In this document: piece after piece, positions 36,356 to 45,037 of the stretch
How positions within the stretch are numbered: the first letter of the stretch is position 1
How the letters are laid out: the number at the start of each line of letters is the position of its first letter
From: Bacteroidota bacterium
Lineage (GTDB): Bacteria; Bacteroidota; Bacteroidia; Bacteroidales; VadinHA17
DNA: 64,000 nucleotides
Reading direction: 5' to 3'
Assembly (NCBI GenBank): GCA_029547705.1
Contig: JAKPOU010000063.1
Coordinates: forward strand, 1-64,000
Position numbers and translations under genes: made by a program
Notes under the pieces: generated by a model
What the model saw: the letters and a program-made list of their open reading frames with translations, nothing else
The model's database searches: none
Told to the model about the DNA's origin: nothing

Positions 36356-36391
36356 TCGGGCTTCACAGCGTCAATCCCGGGCCCGTTAGGC
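36344..36391. repeat. structured inverted-repeat element E2 (cassette boundary-like)
   Basis: GCCCGGGGAT (36344-36353) pairs with ATCCCGGGC (36374-36382), and the element ends in CCGTTAGGC, whose GTTAGGC (36385-36391) fits the attC core GTTRRRY. It overlaps the higA stop codon and closes the HigBA module on the right, as E1 closes it on the left. Confidence 0.5.
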
Positions 36392-36414
36392 GTTACTTGA
36401 AAATATTGCAATTA

Positions 36415-37869
36415 CTAATTTGAGGCTCCGCTGTTTTTATTATCATGCCTGAACCTTGGCCATGGTGAGGCAGCGTAACCCGGACAGCCGGTTTTTATCG
36501 CCCTGATATAACCTTCAAAATATGTACCTCCCATTCCCCCGATATAAAGAGTGCCGTTTTCCAGAATAACAGGTGATGACCAGTTGACCGTCATTTTCAG
36601 ATCAAATTTCCAGGCTAAGACACCGTCTGAGGCGCGAACAGCATAAAGAAATCCGGTTTCTGCACCGAAATAGATCAGGCCGTCAGCCCCGAGCGTCGGA
36701 GTTGAATATATATCATCAGGAGTAACATGAACATTTTCCACTACATATTCCCATCTTTTCACTCCTTCAGGGGAGAGACAAATAAGTCTGGCTGTATTTG
36801 TTTCTGTAGCTTTGGTAGCAATATATACTGAATGGTCTGTGCCTATTACGGGTGAAGCTCTTACAAACAGGCCCACTGGATATTTCCATTGAATTTCTCC
36901 ATTATCCTGACGGAAAGCATACAAAGCGGAATAATCCTGCCCTTCGTAAAACGCTTCGGATGCAATATAGACAAAACCACGGTCGTCAATAGCAGGAGTA
37001 ACAAACGACATTTCCCATGGGTTATCAAACCTGTTTTCCCATTTTAGTGATCCGTCAGGATTAATTGCCTTTACCTTATCCTGACCAAACACAACATAAA
37101 TGGTTTTATCTGGCCCGATTGCAGGTGACGACTTGGTCTTCGACCCGGGGAAATGCCACAGGATTTCCATAGTAGCCGGAGAAACCGCATAAAGGCCGTC
37201 AGCACATATATAAATCGTACCGTCTTCGGATATGGCAGGGCAGCGTTGGCCAACATTTTCCACCAAACGCGGGAAAGGAATATTCGGGAATTTCCATTTC
37301 AATTGACCGTCAGGATAAAATGCATAGCAATTATAGCCGAAATCCTGAACATAAATGTGTCCTGTTGCATCAATTACCGGTGAAAAAAAAGAATATTGAC
37401 CTGCAAAGCTCCATTTCAGTGTTCCATCTCCTGAAATGGCAAAAAAGGCTCCGTTACTTGTTCCACCCATACCGGTACCAAAATAAAGCGTTCCATCATC
37501 TCCGATTGCAGGAGTTGAATAATATACCGCTTTTTCTGTCTGATATTTCCACAGTACCATCTGTTTAGAGGTCACTGTCAGCGTTTTATTTCCATCCATA
37601 ATGAAACTTCCTTTATAAGGAACAGTATCAGTACCAAGCATGACAACCATGTCAGTATAGTCATCCAATACCCTGTAACCATAATTGACTAAGTCTCCGG
37701 CCGGATTTTGATATGACCCTGTTCTTGGAGCCCCATCAGCACCATTATCGACTTTAACCGTCAGGGTATATTCTATGTAATCGTGATCTTCATTTTTATC
37801 TTTTTTACAGCCTGTATGTACCAAGCCAAAAAAGACAACTGCTGATATAAAAAAGCCAATTGTTTTCAT
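36415..37869 (-). CDS. PQQ-like beta-propeller lipoprotein
   Basis: 484 residues. A lipoprotein signal (FFISAVVFFGLVHTGC) is followed by an acidic linker and a ~70-residue N-terminal beta domain. From ~105 on there are about eight repeats of the type TPAIGDDGTLYFG or SPVIGTDHSVYIAT, i.e. PQQ-like/BamB-like propeller blades, ending with a PWPRFRHDNKNSG signature common in Bacteroidota members. It is probably anchored in the outer membrane. It has no operon partner. Quinone binding is not implied by the repeats. Function unknown. Confidence 0.85.
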   Translation of the reverse strand: MKTIGFFISAVVFFGLVHTGCKKDKNEDHDYIEYTLTVKVDNGADGAPRTGSYQNPAGDLVNYGYRVLDDYTDMVVMLGTDTVPYKGSFIMDGNKTLTVTSKQMVLWKYQTEKAVYYSTPAIGDDGTLYFGTGMGGTSNGAFFAISGDGTLKWSFAGQYSFFSPVIDATGHIYVQDFGYNCYAFYPDGQLKWKFPNIPFPRLVENVGQRCPAISEDGTIYICADGLYAVSPATMEILWHFPGSKTKSSPAIGPDKTIYVVFGQDKVKAINPDGSLKWENRFDNPWEMSFVTPAIDDRGFVYIASEAFYEGQDYSALYAFRQDNGEIQWKYPVGLFVRASPVIGTDHSVYIATKATETNTARLICLSPEGVKRWEYVVENVHVTPDDIYSTPTLGADGLIYFGAETGFLYAVRASDGVLAWKFDLKMTVNWSSPVILENGTLYIGGMGGTYFEGYIRAIKTGCPGYAASPWPRFRHDNKNSGASN

Positions 37870-38024
37870 AACAGTATCCTCAACTGAAATATTAAAAAGC
37901 TACTCTCAATTTACGGAATTTTACGTTATTAACCCTCTTTTTTACGTAACCATAATTCCGCAGACTTTTTCTCAGTTCAAATAAGCAAAACGGTGATAAG
38001 GGAAATCTTATTCAACGCTTTGCG

Positions 38025-38465
38025 ATGCATAGGATTTCACCTGTATTTAATCAGGGCACTAGCAAAAGTATAAAGAAAGACCGGGTGCTATTGGTAAAGT
38101 ACATATTCGACAAGTTATATCCTGACACAGAGATCATAACACTGGTTATGGATAATCTGGCCTCACACAGTGCGGCTGCATTATATGAAACATCTGAGCC
38201 TGAGTAAGCAAAGAGAATATGGAAGGACCCGGAATTCATCTGTATGCCTGAGTATGGCAATTGATTAAACATGGCGGAGATAGGGCTCATTGTACTGACA
38301 AAACAATGTCTGAACAGAAGAATTGAAGATATTAAAACGATTAAGACAGAGGTTAAAGCCTGGCAGATCCACCGAAATAATAAGGATGCAAGAATGAAAT
38401 GGCAGTTTACAACCACAGATGGCATAGTAAAATTAAATAGAGTATATCCGTCAATTCATGGTTGA
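38025..38465 (+). pseudogene. IS630-family transposase remnant
   Basis: One frame with two internal stops encodes the C-terminal part of an IS630 DDE transposase: LLVKYIFDKLYPDTEIITLVMDNLASHSAAALYE (catalytic Asp in MDNL.SH), then a stop at 38205-38207, AKRIW, a second stop at 38262-38264 where the family has Trp in HGSWLNMAEIE, and MAEIGLIVLTKQCLNRRIEDIKT..WQFTTTDG..KLNRVYPSI. The N-terminal half is absent. The element is dead. Its ends could not be defined. Confidence 0.8.
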
Positions 38466-38678
38466 CATGACACTAGCGACAGAAAGGAGATTATGATGAT
38501 TTATTTGATTTCGTAACAGAAAAGGTCTTGCCTTATCTTGATCCGGTTAAAGGTTTGATTCTTAGAGTCCTTCTCAGGACAAGTAGCATTGGTCAGTTTA
38601 AAAACGGGGTTTCATCCACCATAAAGTTAACCGGCCTTTACGCATTAGTTTTTCAACAGGTTCTCCAGACGCCTGAAT

Positions 38679-39053
38679 TCACTCATATGATAATCCGTTT
38701 TTGCCTGAACATTTCCCGGTACTTTCATCATTTCCCGGACGCAATCCCGTCCAGCCGGCAAACTTCCCGCTGTTCTCAAAGGCTTTCATATCTGCTCCTG
38801 TTTCTGCAATTACAGTCATGGCCGGCAAAATGAGAATATAGCCGGAAAGAACCCCGGGATCGTTCTCACCTTCATAACACTTTTGCCCGATATGTTGCTG
38901 ACAAAACTGGTGATACGGATCCCGCACATCACCGGGTTTCTTGCCATGTCCTGCAATATTGATGTCAATCGCTGCCGAAAGTTTAATGTATTTACGAATA
39001 TAGACCCTTAACTCACGAATCTCTTTACACGGAATCGAACTGCATCGAACCAA
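38679..39053 (-). pseudogene. IS110-family transposase fragment
   Basis: The minus-strand open frame contains a ~45-residue stretch near its end (ILPAMTVIAETGADMKAFE, FAGWTGLRPGNDESTGK) typical of the C-terminal transposase_20 domain of IS110/IS116/IS902. The rest of the ORF is not recognisable as transposase, so the open frame is mostly incidental. It lies ~210 bp from the IS630 remnant, showing repeated insertion and decay here. Confidence 0.55.
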
Positions 39054-39199
39054 CCCTGATATACGAATGTGTCTCGGACACGAAAAAATTTCAAAGCACG
39101 GACTGGATTTCTATTCGTCTGTGTATCAATTGAATTTTTTTGTATATTTATATAAATAATCAGCTTTAGCCGGATGTCGATCAAAACGTTCCCGAACAT

Positions 39200-39307
39200 G
39201 GCGCTAAACGCAATTTGGTCCCGCCCTTGCGGGCTTTACTTCCGCTCAGAGCAGACTCCGTCGGAATCGCCTTCAGTGCAGGACTTCGTTTAGCGTGGTG
39301 TTGGCGC
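39200..39307. repeat. structured inverted-repeat element E3
   Basis: GGCGCTAAACG (39200-39210) faces CGTTTAGCG (39287-39295), then GGCGC (39303-39307). Two nested hairpins lie inside: CCCGC/GCGGG (39220-39233) and TTCCG/CGGAA (39240-39266). This compact multi-hairpin architecture resembles E1, E2 and E4 in layout though not in sequence. It lies between the dead transposases and the secreted-protein module. Confidence 0.45.
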
Positions 39308-39385
39308 TTATTGCATTAAAACGAAACAAACCAGACAAAGAGGAATATGACCATTAATTAAAATAAGTATTAACCTTTAAAAACT

Positions 39386-39883
39386 ATGACGAGAATGAAA
39401 CAAAAGCTATTAAAATTAAGTGCCATGCTATTGTTCTGTCTCGGACTGACAGGGCTGCAGGCACAGGAAAGCGTTAACACCACAGGCGGCAACGCTTCAG
39501 GCAGCGGAGGCACGGTGACCTATTCCGTTGGACAGCTTGTATACCAAACTCATGCTACTCAATTTGGCTCGATGGCACATGGAGTTCAGCAGCCATATGA
39601 AATTTCGGTAGTAACAGGAATTGAAGAAGCGGTAGGAATTAAGCTTTCGCTCTCTGCATATCCCAATCCAACCACCGATTACCTTACATTGGAAGTGAAA
39701 GACTTTGATCTTTCTGCTTTATACTTTTACCTGTATGACATGAACGGAAAACTTTTACAAAACGAAAAAATTAAAAGTATTCAGACAAACATTGATATGA
39801 GCAATCTTGAACCCGGTTCTTATTTTATTAAAGTGATCCGGAAAAACAAAGAATTTAAAACATTTAAAGTGATTAAAAACTAA
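39386..39883 (+). CDS. small secreted protein with type A T9SS sorting domain
   Basis: 165 residues. The signal peptide ends at LTGLQAQ (residue ~27). A short Gly/Ser/Thr-rich region (NTTGGNASGSGGTVTYSVGQLVYQ) follows. The C-terminal ~75 residues form a Por secretion-system sorting domain (LSAYPNPTTDYLTLEV, YDMNGKLL, DMSNLEPGSYFIKV, FKVIKN). It would be exported by type IX secretion and cell-anchored or released. Function beyond export unknown. It starts a run of three secreted-protein genes. An alternative ATG exists 9 bp downstream. Confidence 0.88.
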   Translation: MTRMKQKLLKLSAMLLFCLGLTGLQAQESVNTTGGNASGSGGTVTYSVGQLVYQTHATQFGSMAHGVQQPYEISVVTGIEEAVGIKLSLSAYPNPTTDYLTLEVKDFDLSALYFYLYDMNGKLLQNEKIKSIQTNIDMSNLEPGSYFIKVIRKNKEFKTFKVIKN

Positions 39884-39941
39884 TTTATTTGACGATTGAC
39901 TGATGTGTTGTAAGCAGCAATAATTTCAATATTTTAAAATT

Positions 39942-40847
39942 ATGAAAACAAAGATGCAAAAATTTAAGGCAGTATTAATCATTACATTAACAAATCTGCT
40001 CATCTGCATATCTGTTTTTGCTCAATTACCGCAGAAAATAAGTTATCAGGCATTAATACGTGACAACAACAATGATCTGGTAACCAACAGACTAATGGGG
40101 ATGCAAATAAATATCCGAAAAGGTAATATAAAAGGACCGGTGGTTTACACCGAAACCCAGACGCCAACCACCGATGCCAATGGATTGGTAAGTATTCAAA
40201 TAGGCGGAAACGACGATTTTAATATGATTGACTGGCCGGCAGGATCTTATTTCATTGAAACAAGAATAGCCATTATTCCCCCATATACCACTTACACCAT
40301 TACAGGCACAAGCCAGTTATTAAGTGTGCCTTATTCTTTACATTCAAAAACCGCAGAACATGCAAAAACCACCGAAAAGTTTACTTCAGTACGCAAACTG
40401 GGTGAAGAGTACCTCGGCGGCATTATTTTTTACCTATACATTGGTAGCGACGGGGAACAACACGGTTTGGTAGTTTCTAAAACCGAAACAAATGCATATT
40501 GGCAAAGCTCCTTATCTCTGGTAAATGCGGATAGAACAGATGATGGATATTACAATACAGAAAGAATGATTAATAGTCCCGCCAAAACCTGGATTACAGG
40601 GCTGGGCACAGGCTGGTACCTGCCATCCATTGATGAGCTATACTTGCTCTGGGACAACCGCTTTCATGTGGACAAAACGCTCAGGGCAATTGGTTCTGCA
40701 GGGTTCGCACGCAGGGGATATTATTGGAGTAGTACGGAGACCAGTCTGTCCACTGCGTGCAGCATTTCTTTCAGTGCCGGCATTGTAGAGTCCTTAAGTA
40801 GTAAGGGCTTAAATTATTATTTTGTCCGTGCCGTTCGGGCTTTTTAA
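39942..40847 (+). CDS. secreted DUF1566-like (lectin-fold) protein, paralogue 1
   Basis: 301 residues. The signal peptide ends ISVFAQ (residue ~28). Residues ~29-140 are the same beta domain as in the FISUMP protein at 32005 (PQKISYQALIRDNNN, SVPYSLHSKTAE). Residues ~155-301 are a DUF1566/Lcl-like C-type-lectin-fold domain: GEEYLGGIIFYLYIG, TWITGLGTGWYLPSIDEL, GYYWSSTE, VRAVRAF. It is a close tandem duplicate of the gene at 41053, including its upstream ~40 bp. The last ~45 residues differ strongly between the two. It is probably surface-exposed or secreted and binds an unknown ligand. Confidence 0.82.
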   Translation: MKTKMQKFKAVLIITLTNLLICISVFAQLPQKISYQALIRDNNNDLVTNRLMGMQINIRKGNIKGPVVYTETQTPTTDANGLVSIQIGGNDDFNMIDWPAGSYFIETRIAIIPPYTTYTITGTSQLLSVPYSLHSKTAEHAKTTEKFTSVRKLGEEYLGGIIFYLYIGSDGEQHGLVVSKTETNAYWQSSLSLVNADRTDDGYYNTERMINSPAKTWITGLGTGWYLPSIDELYLLWDNRFHVDKTLRAIGSAGFARRGYYWSSTETSLSTACSISFSAGIVESLSSKGLNYYFVRAVRAF

Positions 40848-41052
40848 CTATTTACCCTGTGAGAAAGGTACTTCATCTGATATAAATAATAGCTAAACTC
40901 AAAATGATGGAAAAATCAGGATTTTATCCGCAAACAAATCGCCCGGCAAGCACCGGTTTAATCGCAGATATTATCAGCATCAAAAAATCATTGATTCAAC
41001 AATTTCAACTATGAAAAATTAAAAAACAGCAATAATTTCAAAATTTAAAATT

Positions 41053-41955
41053 ATGAAAACAAAAATACAAAAATTTAAAGCAGTATTAATCATCACATTA
41101 ACAAATCTGCTCATCTGCATATCTGTTTTTGCTCAATTTCCGCAGAAAATAAATTATCAGACAGTAATACGCGATAAAGACAATGAACTGGTAACCGACA
41201 AACTAATAGGGATACAAATAAATATCCGGAAAGGTTCTGTAAGAGGGCCGGTGGTTTACACAGAAAACCGTACACTAACCACCAATGCCAATGGATTGGT
41301 AAGTATTCAAATAGGCGGAAACGACGATTTTAATATGATCGACTGGCCGACAGGAACTTATTTCATTGAAACAGGAATAGCCATATTTCCTCCATATAAC
41401 ACTTACACCATTTCAGGCACAAGCCAGTTATTAAGTGTACCTTATTCTTTTCATTCAAAAACCGCTGAAAATTCAAAAACCGCCGAAGCCTTTACTTCAG
41501 GACGCTACCTGGGTGAAGAGTATCTCGGTGGCATTATTTTTCACCTATACATTGGCAGCGACGGGCAACAACACGGTTTGGTAGTTTCTAAAACCGAAGC
41601 ACGTGCTAAATGGCAAAACACCGCTGGGCATTTAGCAGGTGCGGATCGAACAGATGATGGATATTACAATACAGCACGAATGACTGATAGCCCCGCCAAG
41701 ACCTGGATTACAGGGTTAGGCACAGGCTGGTACCTGCCATCCGTTGATGAGCTGGCCTTGCTCTTGCGCAACCGCTTTCATGTGAACAAAACGCTCAGGA
41801 CAATTGGCTCTGCACCGCTCCTATCCACTGATTATCATTGGAGTAGCACGGAGTGGAGTGAGTCTGCTGCATTTTACATTCGTTTCCTTAATTACATTGT
41901 AAATACTGAAAACAAGGAAAAAGAATATGTAATCCGTGCCGTCCGGGCTTTTTGA
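41053..41955 (+). CDS. secreted DUF1566-like (lectin-fold) protein, paralogue 2
   Basis: 300 residues, tandem duplicate of the gene at 39942. It has the same signal peptide, the same N-terminal domain (PQKINYQTVIRDKDN) and the same DUF1566-like C-terminal domain (EEYLGGIIFHLYIG, GWYLPSVDEL, YHWSSTE, VIRAVRAF). The segment between WSSTE and VRAVRAF is divergent in sequence and two residues shorter than in paralogue 1. The 206-bp gap between the two genes contains a 36-codon ORF (40904-41014) with no recognisable product. Confidence 0.82.
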   Translation: MKTKIQKFKAVLIITLTNLLICISVFAQFPQKINYQTVIRDKDNELVTDKLIGIQINIRKGSVRGPVVYTENRTLTTNANGLVSIQIGGNDDFNMIDWPTGTYFIETGIAIFPPYNTYTISGTSQLLSVPYSFHSKTAENSKTAEAFTSGRYLGEEYLGGIIFHLYIGSDGQQHGLVVSKTEARAKWQNTAGHLAGADRTDDGYYNTARMTDSPAKTWITGLGTGWYLPSVDELALLLRNRFHVNKTLRTIGSAPLLSTDYHWSSTEWSESAAFYIRFLNYIVNTENKEKEYVIRAVRAF

Positions 41956-42292
41956 AGAACCAGAAATGCGGGTTTGACAGTTCAGAGCGGATGGACCTTC
42001 CGGCGACCCTTCGTTTTGAGAGTACCGGAACCGGTATAAAATCATTCAGTATGAATTTTATGACATCGGCCGGTTCTCCTTTGTTAAGGATGAACCCTGC
42101 CCGGTACGAGACCCAAAAAGATCAGGATCGTTGCATTGTTAAATGGTCAAAGAGCCGGGTGGGGAATGGATAGCAAGACCAGAGAAGACATACTGGACAA
42201 AATCAGAAAATACGGCTATCTTTAGCTGCTGACATATTCCAATTCCCGAATTCTGATTATCTTGTGTTTTGCTTAATCAGGAACAAAATGAA
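41956..42292 (+). other. intergenic region without convincing gene
   Basis: 337 bp. A 73-codon open frame overlaps the end of the previous gene and shows no recognisable product. A 19-codon ORF (42169-42228) ends IRKYGYL. A 23-bp stretch at 42201-42223 occurs again exactly at 49213-49235, upstream of the RecQ fusion. The -7-like TATCTTTA in it lies ~70 bp before the ATG at 42293. Confidence 0.4.
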
Positions 42293-43165
42293 ATGACCAG
42301 GAATGCTACGCATCACAGCGGGGAGATATATGTAATAAAGGCAAACGGGGAGAAGGAGCCTTTCCGGTTTTCCAAGCTCGAGTCTTCACTGCGTAATGCG
42401 GGAACCGACAATGCCGCCATCAGGGAGATAATAAATGATATTGAAGGGTGGATCTATCCGGGAGTGACCACCAAAAAGATATATTCCCGTGCCTTTGGTT
42501 TGCTGAAACGCATCAGGGGTGTGGCTGCCGTTCGCTACCGGCTGAAGCAGGCCATTTACGATATGGGGCCTACGGGCTATCCTTTTGAGTATTTTATCGG
42601 CAGGATTTTCGAGCTTCAGGGATATAGTGTACAGACGGACCAGATTAAACAGGGCAAGTGTGTCACCCACGAGATTGATGTGGTTGCCACCAACGACCAT
42701 GAGCATCACCTGGTGGAGTGCAAGTACAGTCAGGCCCGGGGCAGACGCATACCGGTGCAGACGCCCCTGTATGTCAAATCGCGTTTTGACGATATCCTGG
42801 CACAGTACAGGATCGACAATCTTTTCAGTGGTTACAGGTTTTTCGGCTGGGTGGTTACCAACAACCGTTTCTCATCCGATTCAATAAGCTACGGGGAATG
42901 TGCCGGACTGAAACTTATGAGCTGGGACTATCCTGCCGGCCACAGTCTTAAAGATATTATAGAAAGGGAAAATATCTATCCCATAACAGTATTGACAAAA
43001 ATCACCAACAGGGAAAAGCAATTGCTGCTTGAAAAGGGCATTGTGACCTGTGCAGGTCTGCTTGATAATCTCGATGTGCTCGACTCCTTACATTTTACCA
43101 GCAGCAGATCCACTGCCCTGCTCAGAGAGCTTCACGATATTGCCACCTTCCGGCCGGAGTATTGA
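42293..43165 (+). CDS. ATP-cone domain fused to Mrr-like PD-(D/E)xK nuclease
   Basis: 290 residues from the ATG at 42293; a TTG 24 bp upstream is possible but less likely. The N-terminal ~85 residues form an ATP-cone (IYVIKANGEKEPFRFSKLESSLRNAG, then VTTKKIYSRAF), the nucleotide-sensing module known from ribonucleotide reductase and NrdR. The middle holds a restriction-endonuclease-like core: FEYFIGRIFELQGYSVQTDQ, HEIDVVA (Asp), HLVECKYS (E-x-K). The C-terminal ~50 residues (KQLLLEKGIVTCAGLLDNLDVL) look like a helix-hairpin-helix. A nuclease controlled by ATP/dATP level is inference. No partner gene adjoins it. Confidence 0.8.
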   Translation: MTRNATHHSGEIYVIKANGEKEPFRFSKLESSLRNAGTDNAAIREIINDIEGWIYPGVTTKKIYSRAFGLLKRIRGVAAVRYRLKQAIYDMGPTGYPFEYFIGRIFELQGYSVQTDQIKQGKCVTHEIDVVATNDHEHHLVECKYSQARGRRIPVQTPLYVKSRFDDILAQYRIDNLFSGYRFFGWVVTNNRFSSDSISYGECAGLKLMSWDYPAGHSLKDIIERENIYPITVLTKITNREKQLLLEKGIVTCAGLLDNLDVLDSLHFTSSRSTALLRELHDIATFRPEY

Positions 43166-43271
43166 ACTCCAGACATCCAAGGCCTCATCAGCGTCGGAAT
43201 GGGCTGCAAACCAAAAAACCAATTCAGCCGGGCAAGGGGTGGAAAATATGTTCGACCTGTCAAAATTGTTC

Positions 43272-43306
43272 AAAAAATGATGCCAGACAAGCTGTCCGGC
43301 ATCATT
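43272..43306 (-). terminator. rho-independent terminator of osmC-like gene
   Basis: A 14-bp stem with one mismatch (43276-43289 with 43293-43306) and a 3-nt loop is followed on the minus strand by six T residues. It lies ~40 bp after the osmC-like stop codon, between convergent genes. Confidence 0.85.
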
Positions 43307-43346
43307 GTCTGTTCCGGCCCTCCTGCCGGAGAACCTTTCCCTGTTA

Positions 43347-43781
43347 CTAAGCAAGTTTAAACTGAATCGGCGTAGCATTTGAGAGGTTATCACTCACCGG
43401 ACACCTTTCATCGACAGTTTCAATCCACTTCTCCAGGGTGTCCTTGTCAGTGTCACAGTCGGGAGTCATCTTAACCTCAATATTTTTGTATCCTGCCCTT
43501 TCGTCAAAGCTCTTGCCAAAAAGGCGGTCCGGATTCAGATCGCCGGAGATATCAATTTTCACACCGCGTAATTCAAAACCCATTTCTCCTGCAACGACAT
43601 GTCCCATTACATTGAGACATCCCGCCAGTGATGCGAGAACATACTCAACCGGATTGGGTCCTTCGTTTGATCCGCCAAGACTGGCAGGTTCATCGACAAT
43701 AATCTGGAAATTACGGGCCTTAACAATCGTTTTTGCGGGACTTGCACTATGTGCGCTTATTTTAAACATTAAATCTGCCAT
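43347..43781 (-). CDS. OsmC/Ohr family protein
   Basis: 144 residues. The OsmC fold pattern is visible: IIVDEPASLGGSNEGPNPVEYVLASLAGCLNVMGHVVA, with one Cys in SLAGC near residue 55 and another in DERCPVSDNLSNATPIQF near 128. These two cysteines give thiol peroxidase activity on organic hydroperoxides in the family. It is cytoplasmic. It is divergent from the Crp/Fnr regulator at 43944 and ends at a strong terminator. Confidence 0.9.
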   Translation of the reverse strand: MADLMFKISAHSASPAKTIVKARNFQIIVDEPASLGGSNEGPNPVEYVLASLAGCLNVMGHVVAGEMGFELRGVKIDISGDLNPDRLFGKSFDERAGYKNIEVKMTPDCDTDKDTLEKWIETVDERCPVSDNLSNATPIQFKLA

Positions 43782-43943
43782 AATTCTAACCTTTCTTTCT
43801 TTAATATGTTAGTGAATTAAAATTCGAGTGTAAAATTACTCTAAAGACGGGATACTCCCGGGAAAAAAGAGTTGACAATTACACCGGGAATAAAGGAATA
43901 TAATATCAATAAATCTGTAATATTACATTTTTTGAATAGCCCC

Positions 43944-44609
43944 ATGACAATCAGGGAAACGCATAAAAAGCAGTGGTTTGACTTTCTCACCGACAAGCAG
44001 CAGGAACAGCTCAGGGCTTCTGCCAGTGAAGTTGTGTTCAGAAAGGGGGAAACCATTATCAAGCAGGGTACGGCGGTCACTCATATATACCTGCTGAACA
44101 GCGGACTCGTAAAGCTGGCTTCGGAAGACGGCAACCGCATGACAGTGTTTAAGATCGTTGCCGCCAATACCTTTGTCGGGCTGATGTGTTCCTTTGCCAG
44201 GAAGAACTATGATTTTTCCGCACTGGCCATCAACACCAGTGTGGTAAGAATCATTGACCGCGGGGTTTTTGAGCAGATCATCCGCGAAAATGGTGAGTTT
44301 GCCATGCATATTATTGAGCTTATGTCGGGCTTTACCGTCAAGATAGTATCCGACCTTATCGGGCTGAGCCATAAGCAGGCCAACGGAGCTACTGCCACAA
44401 TACTGCTCGACCTGGCTGAAATTTTCAACAGTCATTCTTTTCGCATGCCCTTCAACCGCGATGAATTTGCCGATACTGTGGGTTTCTCGAAGGAAAGTGT
44501 TATAGGCAGCCTCACCGCTATGCAAAAAGACGGTATCATCAGTGTTTCCGGCAAAAATATTGAGATACTCGAACCCGGGCGGCTCCTCCTTGTATCACGG
44601 CACGGATAG
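43944..44609 (+). CDS. Crp/Fnr family transcriptional regulator
   Basis: 221 residues from the ATG at 43944 (MTIRETHKKQWFDFL), preferred over an in-frame GTG/TTG-type extension of 24 residues upstream. The cyclic-nucleotide-binding-type beta barrel spans ~25-125 (VVFRKGETIIKQGTAVTHIYLLNSGLVKL). A long dimer helix follows and then a winged HTH (FNRDEFADTVGFSKESVIGSLTAMQKDGIISVSG, ~170-205). No Cys cluster for an FeS centre is present. It is divergent from osmC, which it may control; this is inference from position. Confidence 0.9.
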   Translation: MTIRETHKKQWFDFLTDKQQEQLRASASEVVFRKGETIIKQGTAVTHIYLLNSGLVKLASEDGNRMTVFKIVAANTFVGLMCSFARKNYDFSALAINTSVVRIIDRGVFEQIIRENGEFAMHIIELMSGFTVKIVSDLIGLSHKQANGATATILLDLAEIFNSHSFRMPFNRDEFADTVGFSKESVIGSLTAMQKDGIISVSGKNIEILEPGRLLLVSRHG

Positions 44610-45037
44610 CCTGTGCCAGTTATGCCGTGATTACCATATGATTGTTTCTATTCCGCCAGGAGTGTCTGTATCAGACTTCATGGGTATCTTGAAAGGTAAG
44701 ACGGCAATAAAGTTGTTTAAAAGCCACCTTCCCTGAAGATGGTAGTTTACTTTAGAATTTGCAGAACAGATTGTCTGTTTATCACAGACCTTATAGTCAG
44801 GAACCTTTGTATAAAATATTCTTGACATGAACAGTTTTATTGTATAAATTACCGGTATAAATATGAAATTGACGCATACAGAAGCTATCAGCAATCTGCT
44901 TGATTCCGGGATAGAAATAGTAGATAAGGTTACATGTCGGATAAAACAGATAAGAAGGATAAAAACAGGTGTTGTAAATGTGTTTTAAATCTTCGAAATT
45001 GGAATTATAAATTCTTCCACTAACCAGATGACTAAGA
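44610..45037 (+). other. intergenic region with one small unassigned ORF
   Basis: 428 bp, more A+T-rich than the upstream genes. A 41-codon ORF (44863-44988, begins MKLTHTEAISNLLDSGIEIV) is open but has no recognisable domain or ribosome site. No RNA gene or clear terminator was seen. The region just before 45038 probably carries the promoter of the META lipoprotein gene. Confidence 0.4.

Larger units (their letters stand above)
38466..39385. other. decayed region without intact gene
   Basis: Apart from the IS110 fragment (38679-39053, minus) and the inverted-repeat element E3 (39200-39307), this 920-bp stretch shows only short ORFs on both strands with no recognisable protein. It appears to be debris from mobile elements. 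The final ~80 bp are A+T-rich and probably hold the promoter of the gene at 39386. Confidence 0.6.

Noticed and set aside
38528..38833. 101-codon plus-strand ORF
   Set aside because: It overlaps the IS110 fragment on the other strand and has no recognisable protein features.
39942..41955. DUF1566 paralogues as direct products of the nearby template repeat
   Set aside because: Their ends code for VRAVRAF whereas the template codes for VRCVRD, and third-position differences do not fit adenine-only change.
41952..42173. 73-codon ORF after paralogue 2
   Set aside because: It overlaps the end of an assigned gene and has no domain or ribosome site.
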